Source: Ascochyta rabiei (Eukaryota > Ascomycota > Dothideomycetes > Pleosporales > Didymellaceae). From it: DNA of 64,000 nt. How positions within the stretch are numbered: position 1 is the stretch's first letter; each line of letters starts with the position of its first letter. The notes below the pieces were generated by a model, which was given only the letters and a program-made list of their open reading frames with translations, had not been told where the DNA came from and did not search any database. The stretch is taken from assembly GCF_004011695.2 (NCBI RefSeq), contig NC_082407.1, positions 496,001-560,000 on the forward strand. Reading direction: 5' to 3'. Shown one piece after another: positions 22,939 to 35,500 of this stretch. Position numbers and translations under genes: made by a program.

Positions 22939-25900
22939 TATAAAGTGTTCTTTAGTAGGGTTAGACATATATCTTACGCAGCTATACATACTAAATACTA
23001 AGTTAGGTCTAGTATAGGTAGTTAAGTATATTAAACTACCTATATATTACTAGTATAGTTTTATATCTTCTAGAGTTACTATTTCTTTATTCTTTTATAA
23101 TTTAATACTAGCTTCTGCTAGTGTACTAACAGGATTTAAATCTAGCTTATTATATTTTGTTAGTATATCTTTAATATACTTAGTTTGTTATAAGTAAATA
23201 GACCCTCTTACTCTATCTCTTATTATCTCTATCTCTAGAAAATATTTTACTTCTTCTAGATTACTTAGTTCTAGTAGCCTTGCTAGATTTATTTTTAGTT
23301 CTTTAATAAGTTTTATGTTGTTTTCTATTATAAGAACATTATCTATATTAATTATTAGATAGATATTTATCTTTTTATTTATAAAGATACCTTATTCTAT
23401 AAATATAGGCTTAAAATCTAGTTTACTTAGTATAGCTTTTATGTATGTATACTAGGCTCTAGGTGCTTATTTTAATTAATAAATTACTTTATTTAATTTA
23501 TAAACCTTACTCTTATCTTCTAAAAAGCCTGTAGGTTGTTGTATATATATATCTACATTAAAAGGTATATATAGAAAAGCGTTTTTAAAATCTAGCTATA
23601 TTATTTCTAAATCTAGAACTACTGCTATAAATAGTAGAAGTCTTATAATCTCTATTCTAATTTTATTTAGAAAGGTTTCTTAGTAGTCTAGTCTATAAAT
23701 TTAGCTAAACCCTTTTAGAACCTATCTTGCTTTATATTTAATAATGTTGTTATTAGAGTTTACTTAAATCTTAAACACCTAGTGTCCCTTTAGTGCTGTT
23801 CTATTTTTTAGTAGCTCTACTAGTAACTAGCTATTGTCCTTTTAGTTAATTAAACTCTAGTTTACAAGCTTCTAGGTATTCCTTTTTATTCTCTAAATGT
23901 ATTACTTTTAAGTAGGTACCTATCTCTAGACTAGTATTACTAGTTATAAATAATAATTCGTCTTTAGAGTTACTATAGTAGTTATTAATACTACTATTAG
24001 TTTACTCTTAGTGTTAAGTTCTATTATTAAATTTACCTTCTAGGATTATAGCATCTCTTGTTTATATAATCGTCTTAGAGAGATTATCTAAGATATAGTA
24101 ATTATATTAGTTAAAAAGCTATTAGAATTTCTTTCTTAGCTCTAGGCTGTAGCTTTATAAGGCCTATTAATTTATCCTTATAGTATGCTATAGAGCCCTA
24201 AATCTATAGATTATCTAGATTAAGCTTCTTATTATAGAGCTTTTAAAATAGTAATATAGATATATAGAAGTGTAGAGTTATATTATATATATAAATAACT
24301 GTTTTAACTACCTCTACCTATTATAGAAGATCTATATTAGTATTAAATAGTAATACTCTAGTTATTTCTATAATAGTTTAATTAATTCTCTCTATTAAAC
24401 TATTTTGTTCTAGCGTATAGTGGCTTATATATTAATAAATAATACTATTTCTAATAGTAATTCTTGTAATTAGAGAAATGTTAAAATCCTTACTAAAATT
24501 TAATTCTTTTATCTTAATAGATAGATCAGATTAGTTTTCTACTTTCAGTTTATATTCTTTAAATAATTCTAGGGCCTCTAATCTTTGTTTTAAGAGCTTA
24601 AAGCTTAATTCCCTAGTAGAACTATCTAGGAAAAAGATAATATACTTATATTCTACTTTTAAACTAGAAGTTATTGGTCTATAAGTATCTATTACTACTT
24701 TTTATAAATAAATAGTATGTTTATCTATTATAACTCTTAATTTTTTATTAGTTTATTTTACCTGTATACAGACTACAGTGTTAAAACTATAGTTTTATAG
24801 TATTTTAATATTTAGTAGTTTACTTATAGTATCTATATTTTTATGTCTAAATCTATTGTAATATAGTTCTAGCTTATCTATAGTAGATTTATTAGGATCT
24901 AAGTAGTATATATAGTTCTTATAGTTAAATTTATATATAGAGCTATCTTGAATAATAATCTTATTTATAAGGTCTAGTATATACATGTTATAAGTATACT
25001 GAGCTCTAATAACTAGGTTTTCTTTTACTAAGATAGCTTCTTCCTTTGTAAAGTTTACTTTAAAGTCCCTTTCTATTAGTTTTTAAATAGATAAAAGGTT
25101 AACAGAGAAGCTTAGTATAAAGAGGTAATTCTTTAGTATAATTTTTGTATTATTTACTATAAAGTATATCTTTCTAATAGCTATAGCATTTATAGTAGTA
25201 TTATTACTCTAGCCTAATTTAGTTACTTTGTCTACTAAACTACCTTCTAAAAATAGTAACCTATCGCATATTTAATGCTAAGTACTTTCTAAATCTAGTA
25301 TTAAGTTAGCTTTAGTTAAACTAAATTATAGGTTATTATTATAATATACCTTATTATCTAAATCCCCTAGTAAATCTAGATCTATTTAATCTAGAGATAA
25401 GAAAGCTTAATCTAGTTCTTTTTTAACTCTTTTTTCTGCTACGGTTTTAGCTAGATTAGGTGATTGTTAAATAGAATTAAAGCTGTGTCTAGTTTTAAAC
25501 TAATTAGGTTTCTTTCCTAGATTTAGAAACTAGTAACTACTAGTTTAATGCGCATTTACTTTATACTTATTATAATAGTATTACCTTATAACCTTATTCT
25601 TTTAGTATAGTTTGTGTTTTGCTTAATATAGTACTTTTTTAGTACTTGTTTAACAACAAGATTTATAAATTAAATAAGAAAATAGTGTTTCTATATTTAT
25701 TCTATTAAATTTTTAACAAAAAGATTAAGTAATAATAGTAACAAATCGCTTATAATTTAGAGTGAGATTGTTAAGTATATAAGTAAGTACTACTTACTTT
25801 AGTAATTAAATTCCTTCCAAGCCTAAAATATTATTAGTATATTTAATTTTGCTTAGGAATTTTTCTATTAAATTAATGTTCTAGAGATAGGATTTAAAGA

Positions 25901-26204
25901 AATCTTTAAATAGAAGAAATTTAGGTGTAAATCCTTTAAGAGAGTATTGATTTACTAGAGTATTCTAGTAATCTATAGTAGTAGTATACTATTAAATTGA
26001 AGTTCTAGAGCCTTTTTTATAACTAAGTATAATATATACTTTTACGTTTCTGTCTATAGTAGTAAGGATAATAATAGGCTTGTTATTATTATTATAGATA
26101 GTATTATAGAGATCCTTAATATTAAGGATAGCTATTATTTAGTTGCTCTAGAATTCGTAATCAGCTTAGCCAGAGAGCTTTTCGATTTTAAGAGAATCTA
26201 ACAT
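22939..26204 (-). pseudogene. Copia-3 gag-integrase-RT polyprotein remnant
   Basis: Read leftward from the ATG at 26204: MLDSLKIEKLSG then ADYEF, the start block of Copia gag, in which a Trp is now a stop. A GAG-pre-integrase domain lies at 24795-24986 (open for 63 codons), reading LYYNRFRHKNIDTISKL; the HxxFGH zinc-binding motif is recognisable with changed residues. The integrase core follows at about 24050-24790. RT lies at about 22940-23720, with INIDNVLI at 23330-23353 as the active site (YVDD with D to N change). The frame is broken repeatedly. pogo-A separates RT from RNase H. Confidence 0.8.
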
Positions 26205-26324
26205 TGTAATTAAAGTTAGAATTGAAAATTTGTGCTGTTTTAACTCTTAGAGGTGTTAATTAAGAAATAATTAATTTAGATGTTGTTTAGGTAATAGTGC
26301 GCTAGGCTTATAACTAGTTAAAAA

Positions 26325-27178
26325 TTAGAAGTAATAGTTAAACTAATTAATTTAGTAACTACGGAGAGAGAGCAGTATTTATCCTTCCTAAGATTAGATA
26401 ATCTAGAATAAACAATCTCTGTGTTTTCCTTATAATTTTAGATAGATAGCTTCTAGTTTTAGATAGGCGTAGATCTAGTTTTAGATAGGCGTAGATCTAG
26501 TTTTAGATAGACCTAGATCTAGTTATAGATAGGCCTAGATCCGGTTTTAGATACAGCTAGATCTAGTTTTAGGTTACCCCTTAGTAAAACACTTAGTGTT
26601 TTAGATTTATTTTTAGTACTCTTATACTTAGAGTATTATAATCTTATAGTCTTTATTTTAACTTAGTCTTACTAGGTTTATTCTAGTATTAGGGAAGAAA
26701 CCTTTAAAAACGCGTTTTAACACGATTGCAAGCAAGGTGTTAAAAAGTTAGTTTAGAATAGTTTATTACACTAGTGCTGCTAGTAGTATAGGCTTACTGA
26801 TTTTAGATAGTATATATTAGCTAGTAATGTATCTATTCTAAGATGCGCTAGTGTAATAAATAATAGAATACTCCTAACCCTAAGGTTTTTATTACAAAAT
26901 TTGTGTATTTCTTCTATTTCTTAACTACTATTCTTTTTAGAGGCTTAGTTAGGACTAATAGAGCTTAGGTAATATTTTAATTTAGTTTATTAGGTATGTT
27001 ATACCAATTACTAGGGTTATAAGTATTACTAGACTTCTGTAGCTTATATTATAGCTTAATTATATTTACTTAGAAATAGTTTATACTCTAAATTTTTGTT
27101 ATAGTTTTTTTAAGACGTGTTTTCTTAGTTTATATTTGTAGTTGTGTTGCTTACTTCTAAATTATTTTATATTAAACA
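26325..27178 (-). repeat. Copia-3 5' LTR
   Basis: Direct repeat of 19666-20496. The right edge at 27178 ends ATTAAACA, against TTTAATA in the other LTR (CA to TA). It contains the 22-bp array at about 26437-26571, with GGCGTAGATCTAG variants not seen in the 3' LTR. Confidence 0.8.
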
Positions 27179-30100
27179 GATATTTACATTATTAACTACA
27201 TACCTAAGAGTAATATTCCTTAATATTTCTTAGAATTAGTAAGCGTCCCTTTTAAAGAGGTTTATAGCTCTTTTCTTCTAAGCCCTACACTCTATTCTAC
27301 TTAACCTAACTAGGGTCTTAAGGGAGTGTAGAAACATAGTAATGTCCTCTAATTCCTAGGAGTATTTCTGTCTTAGAATCTACCTAGTTACTATGTTAAC
27401 CTAGTTACCTAACACCATATTTGCTAATAGGTTTTTAACAAACTCTTTAACTTTAGATTTAGGCTTGTCTAGGTTCTTCTACCCCTCTAGCTTTAGGTAT
27501 CTTAATAGTGCGTCTATAACTATATTCCTCTTTCCTAGTATATAGCGTATTTTAAAGTTCTAGTGTAGAATTACAGTAGGAATAGAGTATTGCTAAACTT
27601 CTAATCTCTTATTCTCTAGGGAGTAATTCTTTTTCTGCTTAGAAAAAAGGTATATTATCTTTTAAATAAATAATTAAAAGGCCTATTATTATATAGTCTT
27701 AAACTAAGTATTAGCTGCTGTTATTTATATGTAATTGTTTTCTAGTCTTTTTAATTAAGATCTATCGGTTTTTTAGGTTATAGATTATGAATAGGATAAA
27801 CTTTTACTTCTACTTGTCTATAAAGTGTATTAACTCTTTAGTTTTTAATTATACTATACTAACCTCTTATCCTTAATAAGTATAAGTTTATTTACGATAG
27901 TAAGATAAGATAGTCCTAATCTGTATGTATTTGCCTAAGGTCTCCTCCCTTAGAGATCTATTAGAGACTGCTAGTATTACTCTATGTAAAGATAGAACTA
28001 CTTAGGCCTTTAAAGATTTCTAGATTTATAGTTATATGTAGGAAGTAGTAGTTTACTTCTACTAAGTAACAGAACATTAGTGTTATTAGGTCTTTACTAG
28101 TATTAGAACATCTTAACCTAATTAAGTAGTTCCTCTAACTTTTCCCTTATTATAGTTATGCTTAACTAGAGTAGAGTAGTAAGAAGATAGGTCTAATGTA
28201 ATAAAGGCTACGTTTCTTCTACTATTATTAGATATAATATAGCATGTAGTTTTCTAAACACGTTATATTAGATAGCTAGTCTTACTAATAAGCACTATAG
28301 CGTTCTAAGGATAACTAATCTTATTAGGTTTCTTATAAGTCTAAAGTGCGTTAAGGTTAGAACTTCTCTAATCTAGACTAGGACATTCTATAACGTTCTA
28401 ACAAATAGATCTATACTACTATTAGCTGTAATAACGCTCTACTCTTTCTCTATTAGGTATGTTATTTCTTTATATACTATTCCTAGTGCTTAAGAGGCAC
28501 TAAACCTTATTAAATTTATCTAAGCCCTAGTATTAATTAAATAGCTAACTACGTATAACCTAATATAAGCCTAATATATTAGTAAATCTTAGTATACTAG
28601 CTTTTCTAACCTAGTAGTCTCTATAAATTTAGCTAGCTAATTTAGAGGATCTTTATTATTCTATATATTCCTATATACTTCTACTTAATAGCTCCTATAA
28701 GTAATTCTTTCTAATCTAACATTAAAGCACTAAGTCCTGCTGTTTACAATTATAGAGTAGTTTTTACTAAACTTAGCGCTAGTATAGACCCTTATAATTT
28801 CTAGTTAATTAGCAATTAACTAGTAATACCTGTTAACTCCTAATTAGTTAGAATCTCTGTACTCTAGGGTTACTATGTTAATAGTTCTACTAACTATTAT
28901 ATTAGAGTCTAACTCCTTTATAAGCTTTTAGAATATTACTTAGATATAACCTTAGAAGACTAAGTCCCTAATAGTAATCCTCTGTACTTCTTAATAAAGA
29001 ATTACAGTTAGAATCTTATTTTTAGATAGTTTAAGTAAGTCTACTATTTAATTATGTAAGCTAACTATTAAATATTACTTCTTTTGTTAATTTAATAGTA
29101 GAATAGGTTCTAATAACCTTTCTTATAATATCATTTTAATAAGAGTATACAGCTAACTATAAGGCTAAAATATAAAAGTTATTATTTATTTACTCTTTAT
29201 AAGTAAAGGGCTTATCTCTAAAAAGTCTTTAATATTTACTACTAACTTATCTCTAGTATTATTGTATGCTTACTTAATAGTAGCTTATTAAAACGTTAAA
29301 GGTCTTTCTTTTCTATCTACAGCTCTCTAAGCTCTTTCTAGGATAGTATTAACTTAGCAGTCGCGTGCCTTATCTTACCTAGTTACTACGTTTAAGAAGA
29401 AGCTATGTTTAATATTATATAACTCTAGTATAATATCCCTATTACTAATATAATTAAGACTATAACTTTATTATAGTTCTTATTAAGGATTTAGAAGTTC
29501 TATAAAGAGTGTAATAACTTATAGTCTAGCTTATAATAATCTATTATAGTTAGTATACTAATACTTCTAATAACCTTTCCCTATATATCTAGGCCTAGCC
29601 TAGATCTATATATTACTTCTCTAGGCCTTAAGTCTATACCTTTAAATAGATTAGGCTTAACTATAGAGGCTAGCTAGTCTAAGATATCCTATAAAACTTT
29701 AAAGGACTCTTAAATCTTCTTTTTTAACTAATTAAGTTAATAGGTAGGCAGGATAGATTCTTAGATAGGTTTAATTTAAAAGAAAGTAGAGCTAAAATAG
29801 TATCTGCGTTAACTATCTTAGTTAAGTTAGAAACTACACTACTCTATATAGGTAAGTGCTCTGTATAACTTATACTTATAGAGTTAGTAGTTTAGCTCCC
29901 TATATATATTATAAGAGTTACTATACTTCTTTTCTTAGAAATAGTTTACTTCTTATCTTAGGTTAACTTTTCTAGGTGCGCTAGTAACATAAGAGCTATT
30001 GTTCCTTTCCTAGGTAGCACTAGCTTTAGTTACTTAAAAAATATAATAAGTGTAATTAGTAGAAAACTAAAGGATTTCTCTTATCTAATTGTTAGAGTTT

Positions 30101-31200
30101 ATAAGGGTGCTAACCTCTGCTAGGGATAGCTTCTACCTACCTATTACCTAGATAAGCTCTTTAACGTCTTTATTAACACTAGGAGGTAGAGGTGTTTTAC
30201 TCTTACTACCCTAACTAGCTAGTTAATCCTTAGCCTAAGTAACAATAGACTTAGCGTTAATTAGCTCCTTAGTGCTGTTTATAAGCTACTAGGTTTCCTT
30301 AGTATATTTATTATCCCTTCTAAGCGCTAATTCCTTTAAGCCTTAGCACTGCTTATATACTCTTTTTATAAAATTATAGATATTATTAAGTATAAATAAA
30401 GATTAATCCTTTATATCTAGACTAGTTTATATAATAAAGAGGATAAGGTGTTTATTAACCTTTAGCAGTCCTAAGAAGAAGTAGTACTCTTTCTTAGAAG
30501 TTAGAATTTAATTATTATTCTAATATATATTACTATATACTATAAAGTTAGTATAGTAGTGTAATAGTCTAGGAAAGACTAAAGAGGTTTTCTTAATATA
30601 GGCTTTAAGAAACGCCTAATTACCTATACGTTACGCAGTGTCCTAGTATTTCTAGTAATTCTTTATAGAAATCTAAAGCTTAAACTAATTATCTAAAGTG
30701 TATAGTTTTAAGCATTTATAAACCTTCTACAGTAACTATAGTAGTAGTTAGAGACGACCCTAACCTTCTACTTATTACTTACTCTCTATTTTCTGCTATA
30801 TAGTTATAGTTATTAAGGATCTCTATAACCTCCTTTCTATTTAAGAATATTTAGATAGACCTTTCCTTTATTAGAATAGCAACCTAATAGCTATTTTCTA
30901 TTAAGAAAGTTAGTGTCTCTATAGAGTCTAAATAATTGTCTATAGTAGTATATATTAATCCTTAGTAATCTATTATATTAAGTAGATAATAGTTTCTTAT
31001 AATTAAAGTAATCTTAATTACCCTATCTATAGTAGCAGCTTAGTACCTGTCTTTTATATTCCCCTAGCCTAGAGGAATAGAGCTAAGCAGAACTATGCAG
31101 ATAATAAATATAATAAGTATTAGAAACTAGACTAAGATAGTCCCTTAGCTAAAGCTTTTCTAGGTTAGCTAGATGCCTACCTCGTTCTAAGCTTATTTTT
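27179..31200 (-). pseudogene. Unclassified retroelement-like remnant, minus strand
   Basis: Four kilobases of RIP-mutated sequence with a long protein-like reading on the reverse strand. Upstream (about 29900-31180) it is charged and helical: LDSIETLTFLIEN, NRKEVIEILNNY, KGLKELALRRDNKYTKE-type stretches, resembling a gag. At 28508-28534 the reading NTRAxINLI resembles the D(T/S)GA motif of retroviral-type aspartic proteases with D to N and G to R changes, both explained by C/T mutation. I found no YxDD box or integrase signature here. Copia-3 ends at 27178, so this may be the host into which Copia-3, and further left pogo-E, inserted. The class assignment is tentative. Confidence 0.4.
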
Positions 31201-31224
31201 ATAGTTTTCTAAATAATAGGTCTA

Positions 31225-31450
31225 ATAGTAACGTCCTAGTCTATTATTAACAGGATAGTTCCTAGGCTGTGCCCTAGCCTTTAGAGTAGCAGATTTTTAG
31301 ATAATAACGTCCTAGTCTAGAATTAACAGGATAATTCCTAGGCCGTGCCCTAGCCTGTAGAGTAGCAGAATTTTAGATAATAAATCCTAGTCTAGAGTTA
31401 ACAGAATAATTTCTAAACTATACTCTAGCCTTTAGAGTAGTAGATTTTAA
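31225..31450. repeat. 76-bp tandem repeat, three copies
   Basis: Three head-to-tail units, starting near 31231, 31307 and 31382, of the type ACGTCCTAGTCT…TTAACAGGAT…CCTAGGCYGTGCCCTAGCC…AGAGTAGCAG. The third copy is the most RIP-mutated. It lies just upstream of the minus-strand remnant at 27179-31200 and may be in its leader or LTR. Confidence 0.88.
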
Positions 31451-32356
31451 TGTTACCTACTATACTGTACTCTCTAGTTAGGTTACTATTTCATTCTAGT
31501 ATAAGTATTAAAGCATCCTATTAGCAGGCACATGAGTAGAGATACTTATTAATATTATTATTAAGGAATAGAGAGATAAGTAGTATAGTAATTAAATTCT
31601 ATAAGTAAGTATTTATAGTTATTATTATAGGTGTTATGCCTTAATAGTTACTATTAAGGCTTCTTATACCTTTCTACTAGCTAGATTACGTACACTAGCT
31701 AAGTATTCTAGTTCTTACTTAGGTAGTTACTATATACACTAGCACACTATAAGGGGTAGTTACAGAGTTAATAAGAGATTATTAGAAGTAATAGAAGAGT
31801 CTTTAAGATGCAGGAAAGAGCTATTAAAGGCTATTAAGAACTACTAGGAAGAGGAGGAACTGTCTATGTAATAAAGGATTAGAAAATAACTAGATAAGTT
31901 TCTAGTAGTACCCTTTAGTGTTGTGTTTAACACTTCTAGCAGTTTTTCTTCTTTACCTTTTAGAGCACTAAGTTACTCTTGTTTTTAGTTAACTTTTACC
32001 TTTTATTATTAAAGTATTTTTAGTAGTCTTTACTTTACTTTATCTTTTTTTAGTACTTTTCTACTTCTTCCTCCCTACTAAAAGGATGTTAGGAACTAAT
32101 CTAATGTATCTATTAATTTAGAAAGAGCCTACTAAAGGAATTTTAAACTAAATTACACCCTCTAAGGATACCTAAATAAGTAATTTGCGCCTTTCCTACC
32201 TCTAATAGCTACTTTAACCTTAGCACACTAAGAGTGGCGTAAGCCTAACCCTAAAGCCTTATTAATTAGTAAGGATAATAGTGTAAAGCTACTAAAGAAG
32301 AAGTAGTAGAATAACGTTAACTCTAAAAGTATTAAGGCTTTTATAGGGAGTATTAC
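31451..32356 (+). other. Gag-like degraded segment, left part
   Basis: Plus-strand protein-like reading from about 31795 (ESLRCRKELLKAIKNY, EEEELSM) through LERAYxRNFKLNYTLQGYL and AHQEWRKPNPKALLISKDNS near 32225-32285. It is then interrupted at 32356 by Copia-2 and should continue at 46027. No family is named with confidence; the continuation looks like a retroelement gag. 31450-31790 is AT-rich with nothing recognised. Confidence 0.35.
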
Positions 32357-32524
32357 TGTTAGATTAGATAGTAATAGTAATAAGTTAATAATAATATATT
32401 AATTTTCTGTTGTTGTTCTATTTAAGAGTGATTTTTGTCTTATCTAGGTTCTAGTAGAGGCCTCTACACAGTTTCTTAGCAGGTATATTACCTAACCTAT
32501 TTCTCTAATACCTTTTATTTAATA
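32357..32524 (-). repeat. Copia-2 3' LTR (168 bp)
   Basis: Starts TGTTAGATTAGATAG and ends TTTAATA on the plus strand. It is the same length as 45859-46026 and differs from it mostly by C/T and G/A changes. Confidence 0.93.
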
Positions 32525-35500
32525 CACCCTCTTAGCTTAGAATCTTATTATAAGCTGCGTAAACTAGTTAATTAACTCTTTAATATAAGGTCCTCTAGTT
32601 ACTCTTATATCTTATTAAGTAGAATATTACTTAATATACCCTTCTAGCCCTTAACAAGTCCTAACTAATTAAAAAAGCTAGCCTATTTGCTAATGAGCAA
32701 CATCTTTATAAATCTATCTGTAATTATATTATTAGATAGGATGTATTCTACTTTAATTATTTTGTAGTTAACTTCTTATTATAACTAGTAGTTGTGTAAA
32801 TTAACATACTAAAGTTTAGTTTATATCTTAGTAATATATACAGTAACTAGACGTATTATATACATTTTATTATATTTCATTATTATTATTAGATTACTTA
32901 GGGTTACCTAAAGCTCTTTTAATAGTTAGGAGGTAAATATTACTTCTATAGCTACTTAAGACAGTACTAGAAGCTTAGCCTTAGTAGTTAACGTTGTAAA
33001 TTATCTTGTTTATTTACTTTCTAGGTAACAAGTCCTCTTAATAGCTTAATAGCGTATTCTTAGGAACTCTTTTAGTCTATAGTGTTGTTAGTAAATAATA
33101 CGTTACTTATAACTTTAAGTCCTTTACCCTATCTAAAGTTAGGTAATAGATTTGTTATCTTCTGTAGGTACAGAAGCACTTAGTTAGTAGCGTCTTAGTG
33201 TTTATTACTTAGGTTAACTAGAAAGTGTGTAAGTTATAACGTAGCAAACGCTATATTAGGTTAAGTAGTTACTGCTGTAACTAATAGAGATCTATTCTTT
33301 TACTAATATTAATTAATCTCTAGTAATTTAGCTAGACTGTTTCTAGGCTTAAGTTTAATTCTAGATATTAGCGTATTATGCCTTTTGTCCTATCTAGTTA
33401 CTAATTAACTAATCTTATTAACGCATGTAGCTTATAATAAAAAAAGTTATGTATTACTATCTATTATATTAGACTTCTATACTAAGGAACTATTAAAGGT
33501 TATCTTCTCTAGTATATAGGTATTACTCCTATATCTATTTAATAGTATTATCTACCTCTTATTTATACTTTAGGTAGTACGTAATTATAATATTATCTAC
33601 GTAGAAGAAGATAATTATTCTATTCTTAATTATACAGTATAGCTCTTATAGTACTTATTTAAATCTACTTCTAGCTAATATTACTGTAAATTCCTTCTAC
33701 TATAGTAGAGAGGAGATATAGAGTCTATATAAAGCTTTCTATACCTTTAGTAAGGTACCTATCTTCTAGTATCCCCTTAGCATCCTTATATATAATTTAT
33801 AGTAAATACCTTATAGATAAACGCATTTATAAAATGCTATTATTTTACTTTAAGATTGTATTTTATAGTAATTACTATTAGTATTCTAAGTAATTAGCCT
33901 CTAAGTGTTGCTGTATACGTGTCTTATAACATAATATTATATTATTTGTCTATTCTAACTATAAGCCTTACTTTATACTTATTATAGAGGTAGTAATTAT
34001 TAAACTTTTATATATAGACCTATATACAGTTAAGTATTTATTATCTAGACTCCTAAACTAGAGCTACTAGAACTTTAGTCTATAACTCTATTTATTTATA
34101 GCTTTATAGGTGTTTATTTTCTACTTATTTAAACATCTTATAGAGATAGTGCTTCTCTAGCTTTAAGTATACTGTAGGTAATAGTAGAAGTTTATTCTAA
34201 AATAGTTTAATTTCTTTTGCTATAATCCTCTTTAATTAAGCTTTATAAAAAGGTTTTCCTTTATATTAACTAAGGTGTTCTACCTTAGTACCTGCTATAA
34301 ATGTAGCTACCTATAGTATTATTATAGACGTTCCTTAGTCTTATATAAGTTAGTCTATTATCTTATTATAGATTATCTATTTAGTTAGGAATACTACTAG
34401 TAGAGGAGTTAGTAGAGGCGTTAGGTATACCTCTATAATCTTCCTACCTTAGTAATATTAGAGTTATTTAGCACGTAGAGTATCCTTCTATATTATCTTA
34501 TTCTTATAAAATATTTTTGTTTTAGGTATATAGCTCTATATAGCTAGAAGCATAATTATACTCATTTAAGTTATAATTTCCTTTAATATGTTATATATAA
34601 GGTTATCTATAATATCCTCTATTTTACTATTAAATATTTTTTCTTTATTAAACACTACATTACACGTACTAATTACTTTAGCTATTAATAGGACCTAGAT
34701 TTAGTATATGTTAGTAGACTAGTATCCTACTAAGTATCTAATTTATACCTTTAGGTCTAGTCTTATAACCTTAATCTTCTTTAATAGATATTATTAGTTA
34801 TAGTAAATGCTTTATATCGATATACTCTTAGGTAAGCCTAGTTTAGTTTTTAAGGTCTAGTAACTATGCTTTTTATAGTAGCTGTATGTATAGAGAATAT
34901 TTTATATAGTAATCTCTACTTATTTAGATATTTTAGCGTCTAATTACATAGGTATACTGCCGCTCTAGTAATTTCTATCTAGAGTTTCTATAGTAGATTT
35001 ACGTCTAGTTAAATTATATATACCTTCTCTTTTATTACACCCCCTAAGCGATCAGCTTTTCTATTTTAAGCTTATATGTCTAGAGTAGAAGGCTTAATCC
35101 TTATTAAGAGGGACATACACTATCTCTTAACCTCTTATTTAACTATAATAATTTTGTTGTCTATCTTAATTACCTTAACTATAATGTTAAACTATTTCTT
35201 TAAGAACTAGATAAAGATTCTAAGTAGATAGATAATAGATCTTATAGGCCTATTGTTCTTAGAGTAGAAGTCCTACATGTACTAAGAGTGTTAGCAGGTA
35301 ATAAGTATTTAACTCTTTTCCTTATAAAATCTTTCTACTTTATATTTATAGAAGTCTATAGCTATTTATTTACCTACACCTCTATTATTTAATTATAGAG
35401 TTCTTTATATTTAATACTTTAATTTTAATTATCTATATATATTATATTATACTATTATAATAGCTTTAATCTTTACCCTCTTAGATTAATATATAAGGTA

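Larger units (their letters stand above)
19666..27178 (-). mobile_element. Copia-3, Ty1/Copia retrotransposon, split by pogo-A
   Basis: A minus-strand Copia of about 5.6 kb once pogo-A is removed. Direct repeats of about 830-855 bp at 19666-20496 and 26325-27178 are the LTRs, each containing a 22-bp tandem array. Inside, read leftward, are gag (start at 26204), GAG-pre-integrase, integrase, RT with an INIDNVLI active site, then RNase H. A polypurine tract (reverse complement of the CCCTCTTA at about 20499-20506) adjoins the 3' LTR. I could not define matching target duplications, so the outer boundaries are approximate. It is a different lineage from Copia-1, -2 and -4, with LTRs five times longer. 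Confidence 0.85.
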
